This document shows positions 48,417 through 59,764 of a stretch of DNA of 64,000 bases, one piece after another (position 1 is the stretch's first letter; each line of letters opens with the position of its first letter). Where the stretch lies: positions 673,263 through 737,262 of the forward strand of contig OY752148.1 in the NCBI GenBank assembly GCA_963573315.1, in the 5' to 3' direction. Source of the stretch: Entomortierella parvispora. Taxonomy: Eukaryota; Mortierellomycota; Mortierellomycetes; Mortierellales; Mortierellaceae. The position numbers and the translations under genes are program-made. The notes beneath the pieces were generated by a model. The model was given only the letters and a program-made list of their open reading frames with translations. It did no database searches and had not been told where the DNA came from.

Positions 48417-48547
48417 CCTGAAGCTCTCCTTTCCAGATTATGATGGAGTGGTTGGTCCGCGGAATGGCGATGAGATGGTGGTGAAATTTTTCTCAAGTTG
48501 GTGGGAGTGACGTTTCGTAAACCGGCCAATCACAGTTCCTGAAAAAA
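48417..48547 (-). other. B leader
   Basis: 131 bp between the 5' LTR and gag. The first bases after the LTR (TTTTTTCAGGAACTG, minus strand) do not match a TGGT-type PBS; the primer is unknown. Confidence 0.5.
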
Positions 48548-48717
48548 TGAAATGTCGGGGGTCTGTACGTCAGGAAGAAAGAAAGGTGCTGTTTAATGAT
48601 AGAGAGCGACAGCCTGATATGACTGTCGCACACTACTTAAGGGGCGCGCAAGCGCAACTCTTTCTAACTAGAAATAAACGGCAGGAGAAATACGTCGGTA
48701 TTGCACCGGACGTTACA
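48548..48717 (-). repeat. B 5' LTR (170 bp)
   Basis: Identical in my reading to 34059-34228, implying recent insertion. It is followed by CAAGG and the A2 integrase codons. Confidence 0.9.
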
Positions 48718-48722
48718 CAAGG

Positions 48723-51008
48723 GCTCTCAGGGATCGGCAGAGACTGAAGGAGTCCAAAGGGCTTGTGGTGAGAAGTCTTGTTCCGTTGGCAGGCGTCACA
48801 GGTTAACACGAAAGACTTGACAAAGTCTCTCATACGTGGCCAGTGATAAGTGCGGCTGACCAGTTCCAATGTCTTTGCAATTCCACCATGTCCAGCAGCA
48901 GGATCGTCGTGACAGGTGGAGAGAATATCTCGTTGCAGAGCCTTATCATCAGGGACTACAATCCGACCGTTGAAGAACAGGACTCCATCCTCGAAGCGGT
49001 ACTCAGGGTTGGTCTCGGGATTATCGCGTGACTGATCCAAGATCTCCATGACGGTATCATCGTCTTGATACCCTTCTTTGATACGATTGACAAGGTCTTC
49101 AGCGTTGCCAACCCGGAGTACTTCGTCAATTGCTGCGACTGTGAATGAGCTAAGCGAAATGGGCATCGGCAAGATGGCGTCGTGCACTGGACCTTCCCCC
49201 TCTTCAGGAGTGTACATGCGGGAGAGAGCGTCAGCGGCGCCATTGTGGACACCAGGGCGGTAGGCAAGAACAACCTTGAACTTGGACAGTCGTTCGGCAT
49301 AGCGGATTTGGCGTTCACTCAGAGCACGCTTCTCAGAAAAGTACTCTAGGTTCTTGTGGTCTGTAAGGACAAGAGCAGGGTGTTCAGAGTAAACAAAATA
49401 GTGGCGCCAATGTTCCAGACCCTCGATGACAGCCAATAATTCGGTATCATGGATATGATAATTGCGCTCCGGCGGCGTCAGCGAACGAGAATAGAAAGCG
49501 ACAGGATGGAGCACACCATCATCATCATCAAGCTGCACACATTGCCGAGGGCAAACTTGGAAGCATCTGGTTCCAAGACACAAGGACGGGAAGGATCAAA
49601 GTGAACCAGCATTGGTTCAGAGCTAAACGCGAGCTTAAGGGCATCAAAAGCGGTTTGGGCGGCGGAGTCCCACTGGAACGGGACGCCTTTCTTGAGGAAG
49701 CGCGTCATTGGTCCCACCAGCTTGGAAAACTTCTTGATAAAGCGACGATAAAAGTTGGCAAACCCAAGGAAGACTTGGATGTCGCGGACGCAGGTAGGGA
49801 CAGCCCAAGAGGTGATCACCTCAACCTTGGCGGGATCCATGGAGACACCATCGGGTGAGATGATGTAACCTAAGAATTCGACTTTTTCGACGCCAAATTC
49901 GCACTTCTCGAGGTTAACTTGAAGTTGGGCATCGGACAAGAGTTGCAGGACACGGCGTACATCGGCGGTGTGAGTTGCCTTGTCTTGAGAGTAGATTAGG
50001 ATGTCATCCAAATAGATGACCACGACCGTGTCCAAGCACTCACGGAGGACGTCATTGAGAAAAGCTTGGAACGTAGCGGGTGCGTTGCAAAGACCAAAGG
50101 GCATGACCAAAAACTCGAAATGACCATAACGTGTCCTAAACGCCGTCTTCCACTCGTCTCCTTCGGCGATACGAATTAAATTATATGCACCCTTCAGGTC
50201 CAATTTCGTAAAAATCTTGGCGGAGCGGAGGCGTTCCAAGGTTTCTGCAATGAGCGGTAAGGGGCAGCGGTTCTTGATGGTCAACTTGTTCAGCGCGCGA
50301 TAGTCGACACACATACGGAGTTCTTTGTTTTTCTTGGGTACAAAGAGGACAGGAGCCCCGGCAGGGGATTCAGAGTGGCGGATAAAACCCTTTTTCAGAT
50401 TGTCATCAAGGAATTCTCGAAGAGCTTCAAGCTCCTTTTCAGATAAGTTATACAGAGGACCAAAGGGAGCGGTGGCATCCGGCTCAAGAACGATGGAGTG
50501 GTCAAAAGAGCGATGAGGCGGCAGAGTGCCAATCGCGCGGTCTTGGAAGAGAGCAGCAAAGTCAGCGTACTCCGGAGGCAGGACAGGGACAGGTTTTTCA
50601 TCAACAGAATTCAAGGACAGAGAGGGGTCAGAGTGCTCGCGGATCGCTTCAAGATCGCGGCAGAACAAAGAAACGAGTTGTAACGAGTACAAGTCATCAA
50701 CAGAAAGGTCAGAAGACTCTACATCAATAGAGTCAAGATCAAGATCAAGATTTTCAATAGATAAATAAATCAGGAGAGTAATGAGAAAGGCAACGTTTAT
50801 TGCAGTGTTCATCACGAAAAGAAACTAAGTGCTTTTTCCAATGGATATGAGGGTTGTGGATGTGTAACCAGTCAATTCCAAGGATAACAGCATGGGTCTG
50901 AAGAGAGGTGACGTGGCAATTGAGGGTCTCATGATGGGAGTCTGAGATAGTGAAACTCAAAGGACAGGTCTTGGTGACGGGGCCCGAGGTGCTTGGGGAG
51001 CCATCCGC
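48723..51008 (-). pseudogene. A2 Pol: protease end, RT, RNase H and integrase N-terminus, frameshifted
   Basis: From 51008 downward: the protease tail (AVILGIDWLHIH), then RT ([37 protein letters not shown]), RNase H ([39 protein letters not shown]) and the HHCC finger of integrase (CHDDPAAGHGG, CDACQRNK). Two lesions are visible. A 4-nt insertion lies at about 50761-50770 (A1 lacks it), giving a stop after SPDL. A loss of about 4 nt before the (GAT)4 run near 49530 moves RNase H out of frame. It is cut at 48723 by B and at 51008 by C3. Confidence 0.88.
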
Positions 51009-52050
51009 TGTGATGTTGTCTAATGTAAGTATAGTCTAAGGTCAGCAATGAGCTGGAAGCGAAATTGATAACGAGAAGAAAGATGACTAACAAAAATCGT
51101 CGCTTACAGTTGATAGGGACTTTGCTCTCAGGGCCACAGGGATCAGGCACAACGCTGTTGTATGATCAGATACAGTCTCAAGGAGATAGTACTGGAGATA
51201 AACAGGAAGGAGAGAGAGTCAGCAAAGGGATCAAAAGATAAGTAGAACGAACTGGATGAAAACCAAGGACCACATACCGAAGAGCAGGCAGGTCCTAACG
51301 GGATCCAAACAGGAGAACAAAGACTACAAGGCTAAGAGCACGACGGCGACTATACTATACTAATAACAACACAGGGGATGGGATGGGATCTAGTCAGTAA
51401 AGCAAGGCAAAGGAGATTCTATCTGGGAAAGGGGACAAGGTCGCCTAACTGAGGGTTCAGAGGAGACTCCGAGATATAACGAGGAGGATGGTTGGTCCCC
51501 AAGCACCAATGAAGGCCTCAGGGTGGGTTGCCAAGATCATAACAGGTCCACTCAGAAGAGATATGACATCGTAAGTGTACCTCGCAAATGGCCAATTGAT
51601 ATCGGATAGGCGAGGGTCCAGGTGATCCTACGGAGCGCTCGGAGGGCGGTACAGGACTTGATCAAGGAGGGCTGGCACACGGATGGATATGTTGCGAGAG
51701 TGGGCAGGGAGGATCAAGGGAACACAAAAGGTCTGGGGGATATCCAGGGAACAGTCAAGGCCCAGGGATTCGTATATTGCAACGGCGTCCAAAGGCTGAT
51801 GGGGTTGAATATTGCAGCAACGCCAAGGGTAACTGCGAGACAGATACGAGCAGAAGGGAGGTGTTCTGGTGATCAACAAGGTACAGGAGGGAATCGTAAG
51901 GGGAAAAGGCAACCAGGAGCAAAGTGGACTTTGCTCCCTTTTTTATAGAAAACAGAAAACAGGAACAAAAATAAAAAAATAACTAAATACTAAAAATAAC
52001 TCTCTCTATCTCGCTCGCGTGGATCTGGGACCTGGATCCACTACACCACA
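51009..52050 (-). repeat. C3 3' LTR (1042 bp)
   Basis: Matches the other C LTRs, intron-like segment included (about 51020-51107). Confidence 0.94.
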
Positions 52051-52147
52051 CCGATCCCAGGGTCTCTTTCTCACATCGTCTTATGTGAGAGCAAGCCAGC
52101 GAGTGTCTCTAGGGAAGCTGATCCCCAAAGGCGTCCTCCAGATCTAT

Positions 52148-55100
52148 TTAATCCTGGGTGTCACGTTTGTAAGGCTTAAGACGAGCATGGTTGACAGGGC
52201 GACCTCCAAAATATCGATGCCATTGCCCCTCAACCTTCTCGCCCAATCGATAGGCACCTCCAGGCAAAGCTTCGAAGATGGTTAAAGGGCCCTTCCAACG
52301 AGGTGATAGCTTGCCACTCCATTGCTTCAGAAGTGCGGACTGATGGACCAAGACCTCGTCTCCGACCTCATATTTCCGAGGGAGGGGTAGATCAGCAGCT
52401 TCAGTGGACCACTTGTGTTCATTAATAATCCTCTGATGAACTTCAGCACGCAAAACTTCCAAGATCTCACGTCTCTCCTCGTCGACTTCCTCGCGTTCAT
52501 TCATATCCATCTTCCGAGTGTGATCTATATCCCATGGGAGGCGAGCTCGTTGACCAAAGAGGATTTCGAAAGGAGATACGCCTCTAGTCTGCTTGATCTG
52601 AGTTCTCCAAGTCCATGTAACACGGTCCAAGATAGTAGCCCAGGCACTCTCAGCCAAACCATCATGCTGAATGATACGAGCCAATTGTCGTACCATAAAA
52701 CCGTTATATCGCTCCACCATTCCATTGGTCTCTGGATGATATGCAGAAGCAGGGTCGAGATCGATTTCATGATTGATACACCACTCCTTGAAGGCTCCCG
52801 CAGATAGAGATGATCCATTGTCCGTGATGATGCGATGGGGGTATCCATATTGTCGAGCCCAATGCTTTTCTACAGTCCGGACGATAATATTTCCTGCTAA
52901 AGAAGCAAGGGCGACAGATACAACCCATCCAGAGAGATAATCCACCATATTCAAAACAAACCGCTTGCCATTAGACATCGGTAAGGGTCCAACTGCATCC
53001 AGGCCCAAGGTATGGAAGATCGTTTGAGGTGGCGGCAAACGATGGAAACGATATCGTGTTGGATCGCGCGTTTGAAAGCGTTGACAAGCGTCGCAAGTCG
53101 AAAGGTGCTTCTTAACGTCTGCGTACATGCCCGGCCAGAAGTACCCTTCGGCAATGAGTGTATATGTTGCGACCACTCCGAGATGACCCATGACAGTAGA
53201 TCCATGAGTGTTCTCCAGCACGCTCAAAACTTCACCTGGTGGTACATACTGGCGTGGGCTACCACCAGATGTGCGTTTAAATAAACGCCCTTGAGTGACA
53301 AAGTACTTGGGAAGCATGCTCATGATCTTCCCCCTAGTGACCTTATCCAAATATGTCAATGGGTCCCCTTGCAAAGCTGCCACAATCGAAACAAAAGGCT
53401 CCTGATCCTCTGAAATCAGCATAGTCCTCATAAGCCGCTTGTTCTCCTCCATCTCCATTGCATCCTCCATTCCTATGTCTGGCAAATCTTCACCCGTGAT
53501 GTTCTTATGATGAATACGGGAGAGCGGATCCGAGTCTTTCATATCTCGCCCCGGACGATGGTGGATGGTGATCCTGAACTGAGCAATGATGAAGGTCCAT
53601 CGAGTGAGGCGTGCACTTTTGGAAGAGAGGTTGTGCAGATATAACAACGCTCGATGATCGATGAAGACATGAATCTCCTTTCCCTCCAACAGATGGCTAT
53701 GCTTGGTTAAGCAGTACACCAATCCTAACAGCTCACGCTCAGTGGCGAAATATCTTGACTCGGCCCCAGATAATTTTCGGCTCCCAAACACTATCGGCTG
53801 ATACTTGACATGGATATCAATCCGCTCATCATCTTCGGGGTGCAGACAGTGTGCAATTACATGGCCAGAAGCAAAATCTGAGGTGTCGGCCGAAATAATA
53901 ACTGGGCGTCTATGATCCATCATGACCAAAACCGGAGCAGTAACCAGAGCGATTTGAATGGCACGAAAGGCTTCTGTATACTTGGGGTCTGACAACCATT
54001 TGTCGACAAAGGCCTTGGGATCCTTGTGCAATTTGTACAGCGGGAAGAGTGGAGCAGCCATGGCAGAAAAGTTGGATATGAAATCGCAGAGGAATAAGGC
54101 AAACCCGACAAATCCGCGCAACTCTGTCACATTTTGCGGAACCGGCCAATATTCCATCTTGGATAGCTTCTTTGGGTCGGCCGAGATATGATCATTCCCG
54201 ACGATCCGTCCCAAAAACTCGCGCTGCTTCACAAAAAATGCTGATTTCTTGCCAGAGAACGATCCATTGAACTCATCCATCCGCACCAACACTTCTTCCA
54301 CAGTCCGAAAATGAAGGGGGAATTTGGCATCTCCGGTAGCCATGTCGTCCACAAAATTGCTGAGTCGATCCTTGATAGAATTAAAGACCTCGCCCATGTG
54401 TCGAGTGTACCATTGCATGGAGTCAATGAGGCCCATCGGTAATACATTGTACTCGTACAGTCCGTCTGGGAAAGCAACGGCGGTGAGAAAGCGACTGTCT
54501 TCGGCAATGGGCGATTGGAGGTATCCGTCCTTGCAATCCCAAAAAGATAAGAATTCGCATCCTTGCAGCTTGTATATCTCAGTGATAGGGTCCGGTAAGG
54601 GCCAGGCCATGGGGGCAATTAATTTGTTGACAGGGATAAAATTAATGCACACCCGATAAGATCCATCCTTCTTCTGAATCAGGAGAGGGTTGCAAGAAGC
54701 AGGTGAGCCAGATCGCCTCATTTTTCCAGCCCTGACCATCTGGTCTCGATACTCGCACAAGGTCGCAATTTGTCCGGGCGAGTATTTTTTGTTATATGCG
54801 CGCGGAAATTTGGACCCAGGTTTGAGGTGAAAAGAGGCAGGGGCTTCCAACATATCTGCATCCAACGTCCTAGACATCTCCCCTTCCTTGGGAAAACACT
54901 CCTGGTGCTCCTGAAAAATGCGTTGGATTTCAGGCAAGTTGTCGTGAACCTCTTGGATATCTCCCACGTATACTGATCGCTCCTCCAGGCCGGGCAACAA
55001 TATGACCGGGGTGTTAGTCAAACGATCACGACAGCGGGGAGCCTCCAAATGAAATCCGTATGAATTGTTGACCATTATCGGGGCCGCATCAAACATAGGA

Positions 55101-56800
55101 TCGCTGATCTTCGATGAGGCCGTATCCGAAGAATCTGAAATTGACAAACAAGAGGTGGGTTGTCGTCCATCCAAGGCAGGGGGATCAGGGAAGACGGCGC
55201 GCAAGAACCAACAATTGACGATCTCCTCATTCTCATCGTCCTTCTTGAGTTGTCGCGCATCAGTCCGCTCAACCTTGCCCTCCTGAATGCTTCGAATGAG
55301 TAGGGCATACCCTTCGTCGTCGTTTTCTTTGTCGTCGGTCGAAGAATCCTCCTCATCTGTGTCCGACTCGTCTGATGAACCGTCGGTGTCACCCTCTTCA
55401 CTTGTTTCTATCACCGGGTCCTGTTGTTTATCTTGGATGGGGAGACGAGAGACTTTCGGGGTGGTTCGAGCACGTCCATCGATCACGATCTTGAAGCCTT
55501 GTATTTGCAAACTAGTAACGGCGGTGGCCCAATCTGTATATCCTCCACAGGCTTCAAGGAAAGGACGACCCAACAGAATATTGAAGTCGACGGACTCGAC
55601 GATCACACAACCGGCCGGGATCATGATACCTTGGATATCGATAGGCACGCTCGGTGCCTCTCCAGCCACGCCTGCATTCCCCGTCAACCCTTTCAAAGTA
55701 AACGACGAATATGGAGTGTGGTTGGTGATGCCAATCTGCTCCAAGAACCCGCGACGGATGACATTGACGCAAGATCCTCCATCAAGTAAGATATCGCACT
55801 TGGTTCCCATAATTGCGGCTCGGAATCCATGAGTGTCTGTCTTTGATCGTTCAACACGATTCAAAAATACACGCAACTCTTCCGCTTCAGACTCCCCGAG
55901 GGGCAGGGACGGATATTCTTCACTGAGTAAAATTCGCTCCTCACGCGGTACAGTCTTCAACGATGCTTGAACGGTTCGGCGGATGCTGGGGGATAACTCC
56001 ATTAGTTGACCGATGGTAAGACCCTCAACCTTAGTGGTCCTTAAGCACTGACGGATGTCAAACGGCTGTTGGTTCAACTGCAAGACGATGGGGTTGGGAA
56101 GAGACTTTAGAAATGCCTCGTCCGACTCGCGTGTCCGGCCAGATTTCTTTTTCTTGTCCGTCCCTTTTTTGCTGTCCTCTTTCCCTTTTTGGCTCTTGCT
56201 GCTCTCTGATTTCTTTTTTGTTCCAGTGTGCGGGGGTGGCTTAGCTCGGTCTTTTTCGTCCCAAGTGTTCTTCGGTCCTGCTGACGCACTCATGCTCGGG
56301 CCAGCATCTCCATCTCCATTCACTTTTCTTGCCGCCATTGCTTTTCGACCCTCCCTCGGGGGAACCATCATCCTTCGCAAGCCTCCATCCACCTCATCCT
56401 CCTCCTTCTCATCTCTCTTGGCTTGTCCATTGTCCCTCTGCGCCTTGATTGCGTTCTGGGCAGCGATTGTACGTTCGAGCCGGGCCAGGTTTTCCGCAGC
56501 AGATGGGCCCTCGACCGCAAACGTCACATTACTCTTGGGACGGACAGGGATCTCGACGGCGGTCATCATCTCTCGTCGAGAAGGAGGATCTACATCCATC
56601 GTGGATGTCTTGGATTCAGCATGTTGAATGGTCTTCGGGCGATGCATGCTGGGAGGGCCGAGGCGGTTGGTCAAAGCCGGGGGTTGCTTTAGGACCTGGG
56701 CGGAAGCGGTCGGTCGGGGTATACCTCTAGGCGGCGGTGCTTTTGCGTAAGGTAATGAGTTGGTTGGATTGCGTGGGGAGGAGCGAGCTGCTACCAACAC
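52148..56800 (-). CDS. C3 Pol
   Basis: 1550 residues, identical to C2 Pol in my comparison, including Ser before FVDD. Intact through protease, RT, RNase H and integrase. Confidence 0.93.
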   Translation of the reverse strand: MLVAARSSPRNPTNSLPYAKAPPPRGIPRPTASAQVLKQPPALTNRLGPPSMHRPKTIQHAESKTSTMDVDPPSRREMMTAVEIPVRPKSNVTFAVEGPSAAENLARLERTIAAQNAIKAQRDNGQAKRDEKEEDEVDGGLRRMMVPPREGRKAMAARKVNGDGDAGPSMSASAGPKNTWDEKDRAKPPPHTGTKKKSESSKSQKGKEDSKKGTDKKKKSGRTRESDEAFLKSLPNPIVLQLNQQPFDIRQCLRTTKVEGLTIGQLMELSPSIRRTVQASLKTVPREERILLSEEYPSLPLGESEAEELRVFLNRVERSKTDTHGFRAAIMGTKCDILLDGGSCVNVIRRGFLEQIGITNHTPYSSFTLKGLTGNAGVAGEAPSVPIDIQGIMIPAGCVIVESVDFNILLGRPFLEACGGYTDWATAVTSLQIQGFKIVIDGRARTTPKVSRLPIQDKQQDPVIETSEEGDTDGSSDESDTDEEDSSTDDKENDDEGYALLIRSIQEGKVERTDARQLKKDDENEEIVNCWFLRAVFPDPPALDGRQPTSCLSISDSSDTASSKISDPMFDAAPIMVNNSYGFHLEAPRCRDRLTNTPVILLPGLEERSVYVGDIQEVHDNLPEIQRIFQEHQECFPKEGEMSRTLDADMLEAPASFHLKPGSKFPRAYNKKYSPGQIATLCEYRDQMVRAGKMRRSGSPASCNPLLIQKKDGSYRVCINFIPVNKLIAPMAWPLPDPITEIYKLQGCEFLSFWDCKDGYLQSPIAEDSRFLTAVAFPDGLYEYNVLPMGLIDSMQWYTRHMGEVFNSIKDRLSNFVDDMATGDAKFPLHFRTVEEVLVRMDEFNGSFSGKKSAFFVKQREFLGRIVGNDHISADPKKLSKMEYWPVPQNVTELRGFVGFALFLCDFISNFSAMAAPLFPLYKLHKDPKAFVDKWLSDPKYTEAFRAIQIALVTAPVLVMMDHRRPVIISADTSDFASGHVIAHCLHPEDDERIDIHVKYQPIVFGSRKLSGAESRYFATERELLGLVYCLTKHSHLLEGKEIHVFIDHRALLYLHNLSSKSARLTRWTFIIAQFRITIHHRPGRDMKDSDPLSRIHHKNITGEDLPDIGMEDAMEMEENKRLMRTMLISEDQEPFVSIVAALQGDPLTYLDKVTRGKIMSMLPKYFVTQGRLFKRTSGGSPRQYVPPGEVLSVLENTHGSTVMGHLGVVATYTLIAEGYFWPGMYADVKKHLSTCDACQRFQTRDPTRYRFHRLPPPQTIFHTLGLDAVGPLPMSNGKRFVLNMVDYLSGWVVSVALASLAGNIIVRTVEKHWARQYGYPHRIITDNGSSLSAGAFKEWCINHEIDLDPASAYHPETNGMVERYNGFMVRQLARIIQHDGLAESAWATILDRVTWTWRTQIKQTRGVSPFEILFGQRARLPWDIDHTRKMDMNEREEVDEERREILEVLRAEVHQRIINEHKWSTEAADLPLPRKYEVGDEVLVHQSALLKQWSGKLSPRWKGPLTIFEALPGGAYRLGEKVEGQWHRYFGGRPVNHARLKPYKRDTQD

Positions 56801-56880
56801 ATTTGCTTCTTCTTCTTCTAACGTTTCTCCATGGATAGGGTCAGGGGGTTCATGGCTTGGAGTAGTTCCATGGTCCCCTT

Positions 56881-58344
56881 CTAAAAATCCATCTCAACCT
56901 CAACGTATCCAAAGTAGTAACAGCGAACGTTGAAGTCTTCCACGCCAATACCGTTGTCAATCATGGACTCAACCAACAGAGTCTGGTTTGTCTTCGGAGC
57001 AGGACAATCTCGTGCTAAATGCCCTGTCTGCTGACAATTGTAGCATTGTCTAACCTCCGGGGCACTCTTCTCGCCAGAGTATCGAGTGGTGGGAGGCCCG
57101 GCGGGCCTAGGGATGGATCGATTACCCTTGCTGATAAGAATCTTCATGCGTTCCATTTCTCGAGAGAGGTGATCAAACTCGTCCTTGGATACAGAGTTCT
57201 TCAGGTCGGTCTTATCCTTGTTGGTAGTTGTCGAGGTAGTACCAGCCCTGGAGGTTGTGACAGTCGTGGATTTGGTCCCGGTCGTCTTTCTGTCATCGGT
57301 GGGAGTCTTCTTAATGGTGCTGCTAGCTTCGGCTTCATCCTCGTCTTCGGGTGATTCTTCCTCATCGCTTGATTCGTCCGATTTGTCATCATGGCGGGCT
57401 AAATACAGCTCGTACATCTTGAGGGCACATTTATCGGCCTGGGCCATCATCCAATCTAGGTTGTCCCCGTGGTGAATCCTCCTGGCGATGTCCGGTAAGA
57501 AGAGATTCTTGAGATAAGCCCTTCGAACGCCTGCCTCGTCATATACCCCTTGTCCTTGAAGTGTTGCCTCCAGATATTGGCGGTTCAGGATAGAGAAGCG
57601 GTTGTTAAATGCTTTCACTGATTCCTTCTTGGTTTGTTTGCACTTGTCTAGCAAGACTAGGGAACCCGATAATAGTTGATCGCGAACGGACATGAAGGTT
57701 TGACGGAAGTCTCGGTAAATGGCCTCAGGGTAAGCTCGGGGAGTCGCTTGGAGGAGTTGGACAAACCAGGATTGGGTCTCGTCGGTCCCCATCGAAGCTC
57801 CAAAGGACTCGACGGTTCTTGAAATACGCGCCTCAGGGCTGAGGTTGGTGAATTGAGTACCAGCCCATAGTTGATATTGTCGTAACCATACCTCTGCCTT
57901 GTGCTTTTTTGGATTGAACTTTCCGTGCGAGCAAACGCGTGGCTCTTTTCTGTCCTTGAAATCCATGTGCGACATATGCGCTCTGGGGGCATCCTGATAT
58001 TGATGGTCCCATGGTTCACGGGCTCCGTCATCTCGTAGGTTGGGTGATCTCGTGTTCGGTCTAAATTGTTGTTGGGGAGAATGCTCCTCCGCTTCTGGGG
58101 CTGAGTCGAAGGGTTGCGCGTATCTCGGATGTTGGTTTGCAGTCATTAACTCGATTCTTCTCAGGATCCGGTTTACTGCATTCTCAATGACTCTCTCCTC
58201 TCTTTCCGTGGCCACGAAGTGATTGGGGCCGCCTGTCGTAGAATCCAGCGGTTGGTTGAGAAGGTGGTTCGGGACTTCTCCTTCCATACGCATATCGACC
58301 AACACAGGGGATGGTTGTTCCTGACTACTGGCGTTGTCTGACAT
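56881..58344 (-). CDS. C3 Gag
   Basis: 487 residues, same as C1 and C2. One synonymous base change is visible near the zinc knuckle (about 57007). The stop context GATTTTTAG is conserved. Confidence 0.93.
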   Translation of the reverse strand: MSDNASSQEQPSPVLVDMRMEGEVPNHLLNQPLDSTTGGPNHFVATEREERVIENAVNRILRRIELMTANQHPRYAQPFDSAPEAEEHSPQQQFRPNTRSPNLRDDGAREPWDHQYQDAPRAHMSHMDFKDRKEPRVCSHGKFNPKKHKAEVWLRQYQLWAGTQFTNLSPEARISRTVESFGASMGTDETQSWFVQLLQATPRAYPEAIYRDFRQTFMSVRDQLLSGSLVLLDKCKQTKKESVKAFNNRFSILNRQYLEATLQGQGVYDEAGVRRAYLKNLFLPDIARRIHHGDNLDWMMAQADKCALKMYELYLARHDDKSDESSDEEESPEDEDEAEASSTIKKTPTDDRKTTGTKSTTVTTSRAGTTSTTTNKDKTDLKNSVSKDEFDHLSREMERMKILISKGNRSIPRPAGPPTTRYSGEKSAPEVRQCYNCQQTGHLARDCPAPKTNQTLLVESMIDNGIGVEDFNVRCYYFGYVEVEMDF

Positions 58345-58479
58345 GGTTGATTGGTTTGTCAGGGTGGGGCTGGATTCAAATGTGGGACACTAGTTGTTCT
58401 CGAATGATCAGAGCCTTCTTTTAATCTCAGACGGTTGAGCTTGTTTTTTGCCCAGGTTCTCCACCAAATTGGCTTCGGG

Positions 58480-59521
58480 TGTGATGTTGTCTAATGTAAG
58501 TATAGTCTAAGGTCAGCAATGAGCTGGAAGCGAAATTGATAACGAGAAGAAAGATGACTAACAAAAATCGTCGCTTACAGTTGATAGGGACTTTGCTCTC
58601 AGGGCCACAGGGATCAGGCACAACGCTGTTGTATGATCAGATACAGTCTCAAGGAGATAGTACTGGAGATAAACAGGAAGGAGAGAGAGTCAGCAAAGGG
58701 ATCAAAAGATAAGTAGAACGAACTGGATGAAAACCAAGGACCACATACCGAAGAGCAGGCAGGTCCTAACGGGATCCAAACAGGAGAACAAAGACTACAA
58801 GGCTAAGAGCACGACGGCGACTATACTATACTAATAACAACACAGGGGATGGGATGGGATCTAGTCAGTAAAGCAAGGCAAAGGAGATTCTATCTGGGAA
58901 AGGGGACAAGGTCGCCTAACTGAGGGTTCAGAGGAGACTCCGAGATATAACGAGGAGGATGGTTGGTCCCCAAGCACCAATGAAGGCCTCAGGGTGGGTT
59001 GCCAAGATCATAACAGGTCCACTCAGAAGAGATATGACATCGTAAGTGTACCTCGCAAATGGCCAATTGATATCGGATAGGCGAGGGTCCAGGTGATCCT
59101 ACGGAGCGCTCGGAGGGCGGTACAGGACTTGATCAAGGAGGGCTGGCACACGGATGGATATGTTGCGAGAGTGGGCAGGGAGGATCAAGGGAACACAAAA
59201 GGTCTGGGGGATATCCAGGGAACAGTCAAGGCCCAGGGATTCGTATATTGCAACGGCGTCCAAAGGCTGATGGGGTTGAATATTGCAGCAACGCCAAGGG
59301 TAACTGCGAGACAGATACGAGCAGAAGGGAGGTGTTCTGGTGATCAACAAGGTACAGGAGGGAATCGTAAGGGGAAAAGGCAACCAGGAGCAAAGTGGAC
59401 TTTGCTCCCTTTTTTATAGAAAACAGAAAACAGGAACAAAAATAAAAAAATAACTAAATACTAAAAATAACTCTCTCTATCTCGCTCGCGTGGATCTGGG
59501 ACCTGGATCCACTACACCACA
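58480..59521 (-). repeat. C3 5' LTR (1042 bp)
   Basis: Outer end CTACACCACA abuts the second CCGC. Inner end TGTGATG follows the leader complement GGCTTCGGG. Confidence 0.94.
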
Positions 59522-59525
59522 CCGC

Positions 59526-59764
59526 CAAATGTAAACGGACAGGGTGATTGAGTTCCGAGGTTGGTAGAGATAATTTTTTGATAAATGCGGCGTCAACAAA
59601 GGATTTTTGTGCGCCCGAATCGAGGAGAGCATTGGTCTTGACAGGGGGTCGGTCAGGAAGGTGAACGGTAATAGGAATGAGGAGACAGTAACGAGGAAGT
59701 GCGGGCTGGCCCGGAGGGGTAGGCGTAGCGAGGACGTGGCCTAAGATCCAATCCTCGGTAGGAT
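59526..59764 (-). pseudogene. A2 protease N-terminal region
   Basis: Minus strand, same layout as A1 2981-3215: pol frame with LLDSGAQKSFVDAAF (~59590-59630), then cut by C3. The retropepsin Asp is present. Confidence 0.75.

Larger units (their letters stand above)
34059..48717 (-). mobile_element. B: Ty3/gypsy chromovirus, split only by C2
   Basis: Identical 170-bp LTRs (34059-34228 and 48548-48717) and TSD CAAGG (34054-34058 and 48718-48722). Without C2 and its 4-bp duplication the element is 6142 bp and carries one gag-pol frame of 1781 codons including stop. It is related to D by protein sequence and layout. Confidence 0.95.
51009..59521 (-). mobile_element. C3: complete C element (8513 bp)
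   Basis: TSD CCGC (51005-51008 and 59522-59525), inside A2 between the protease active site and RT. Same length as C2, with LTRs at 51009-52050 and 58480-59521. I see only scattered single-base differences from C2. Confidence 0.96.
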
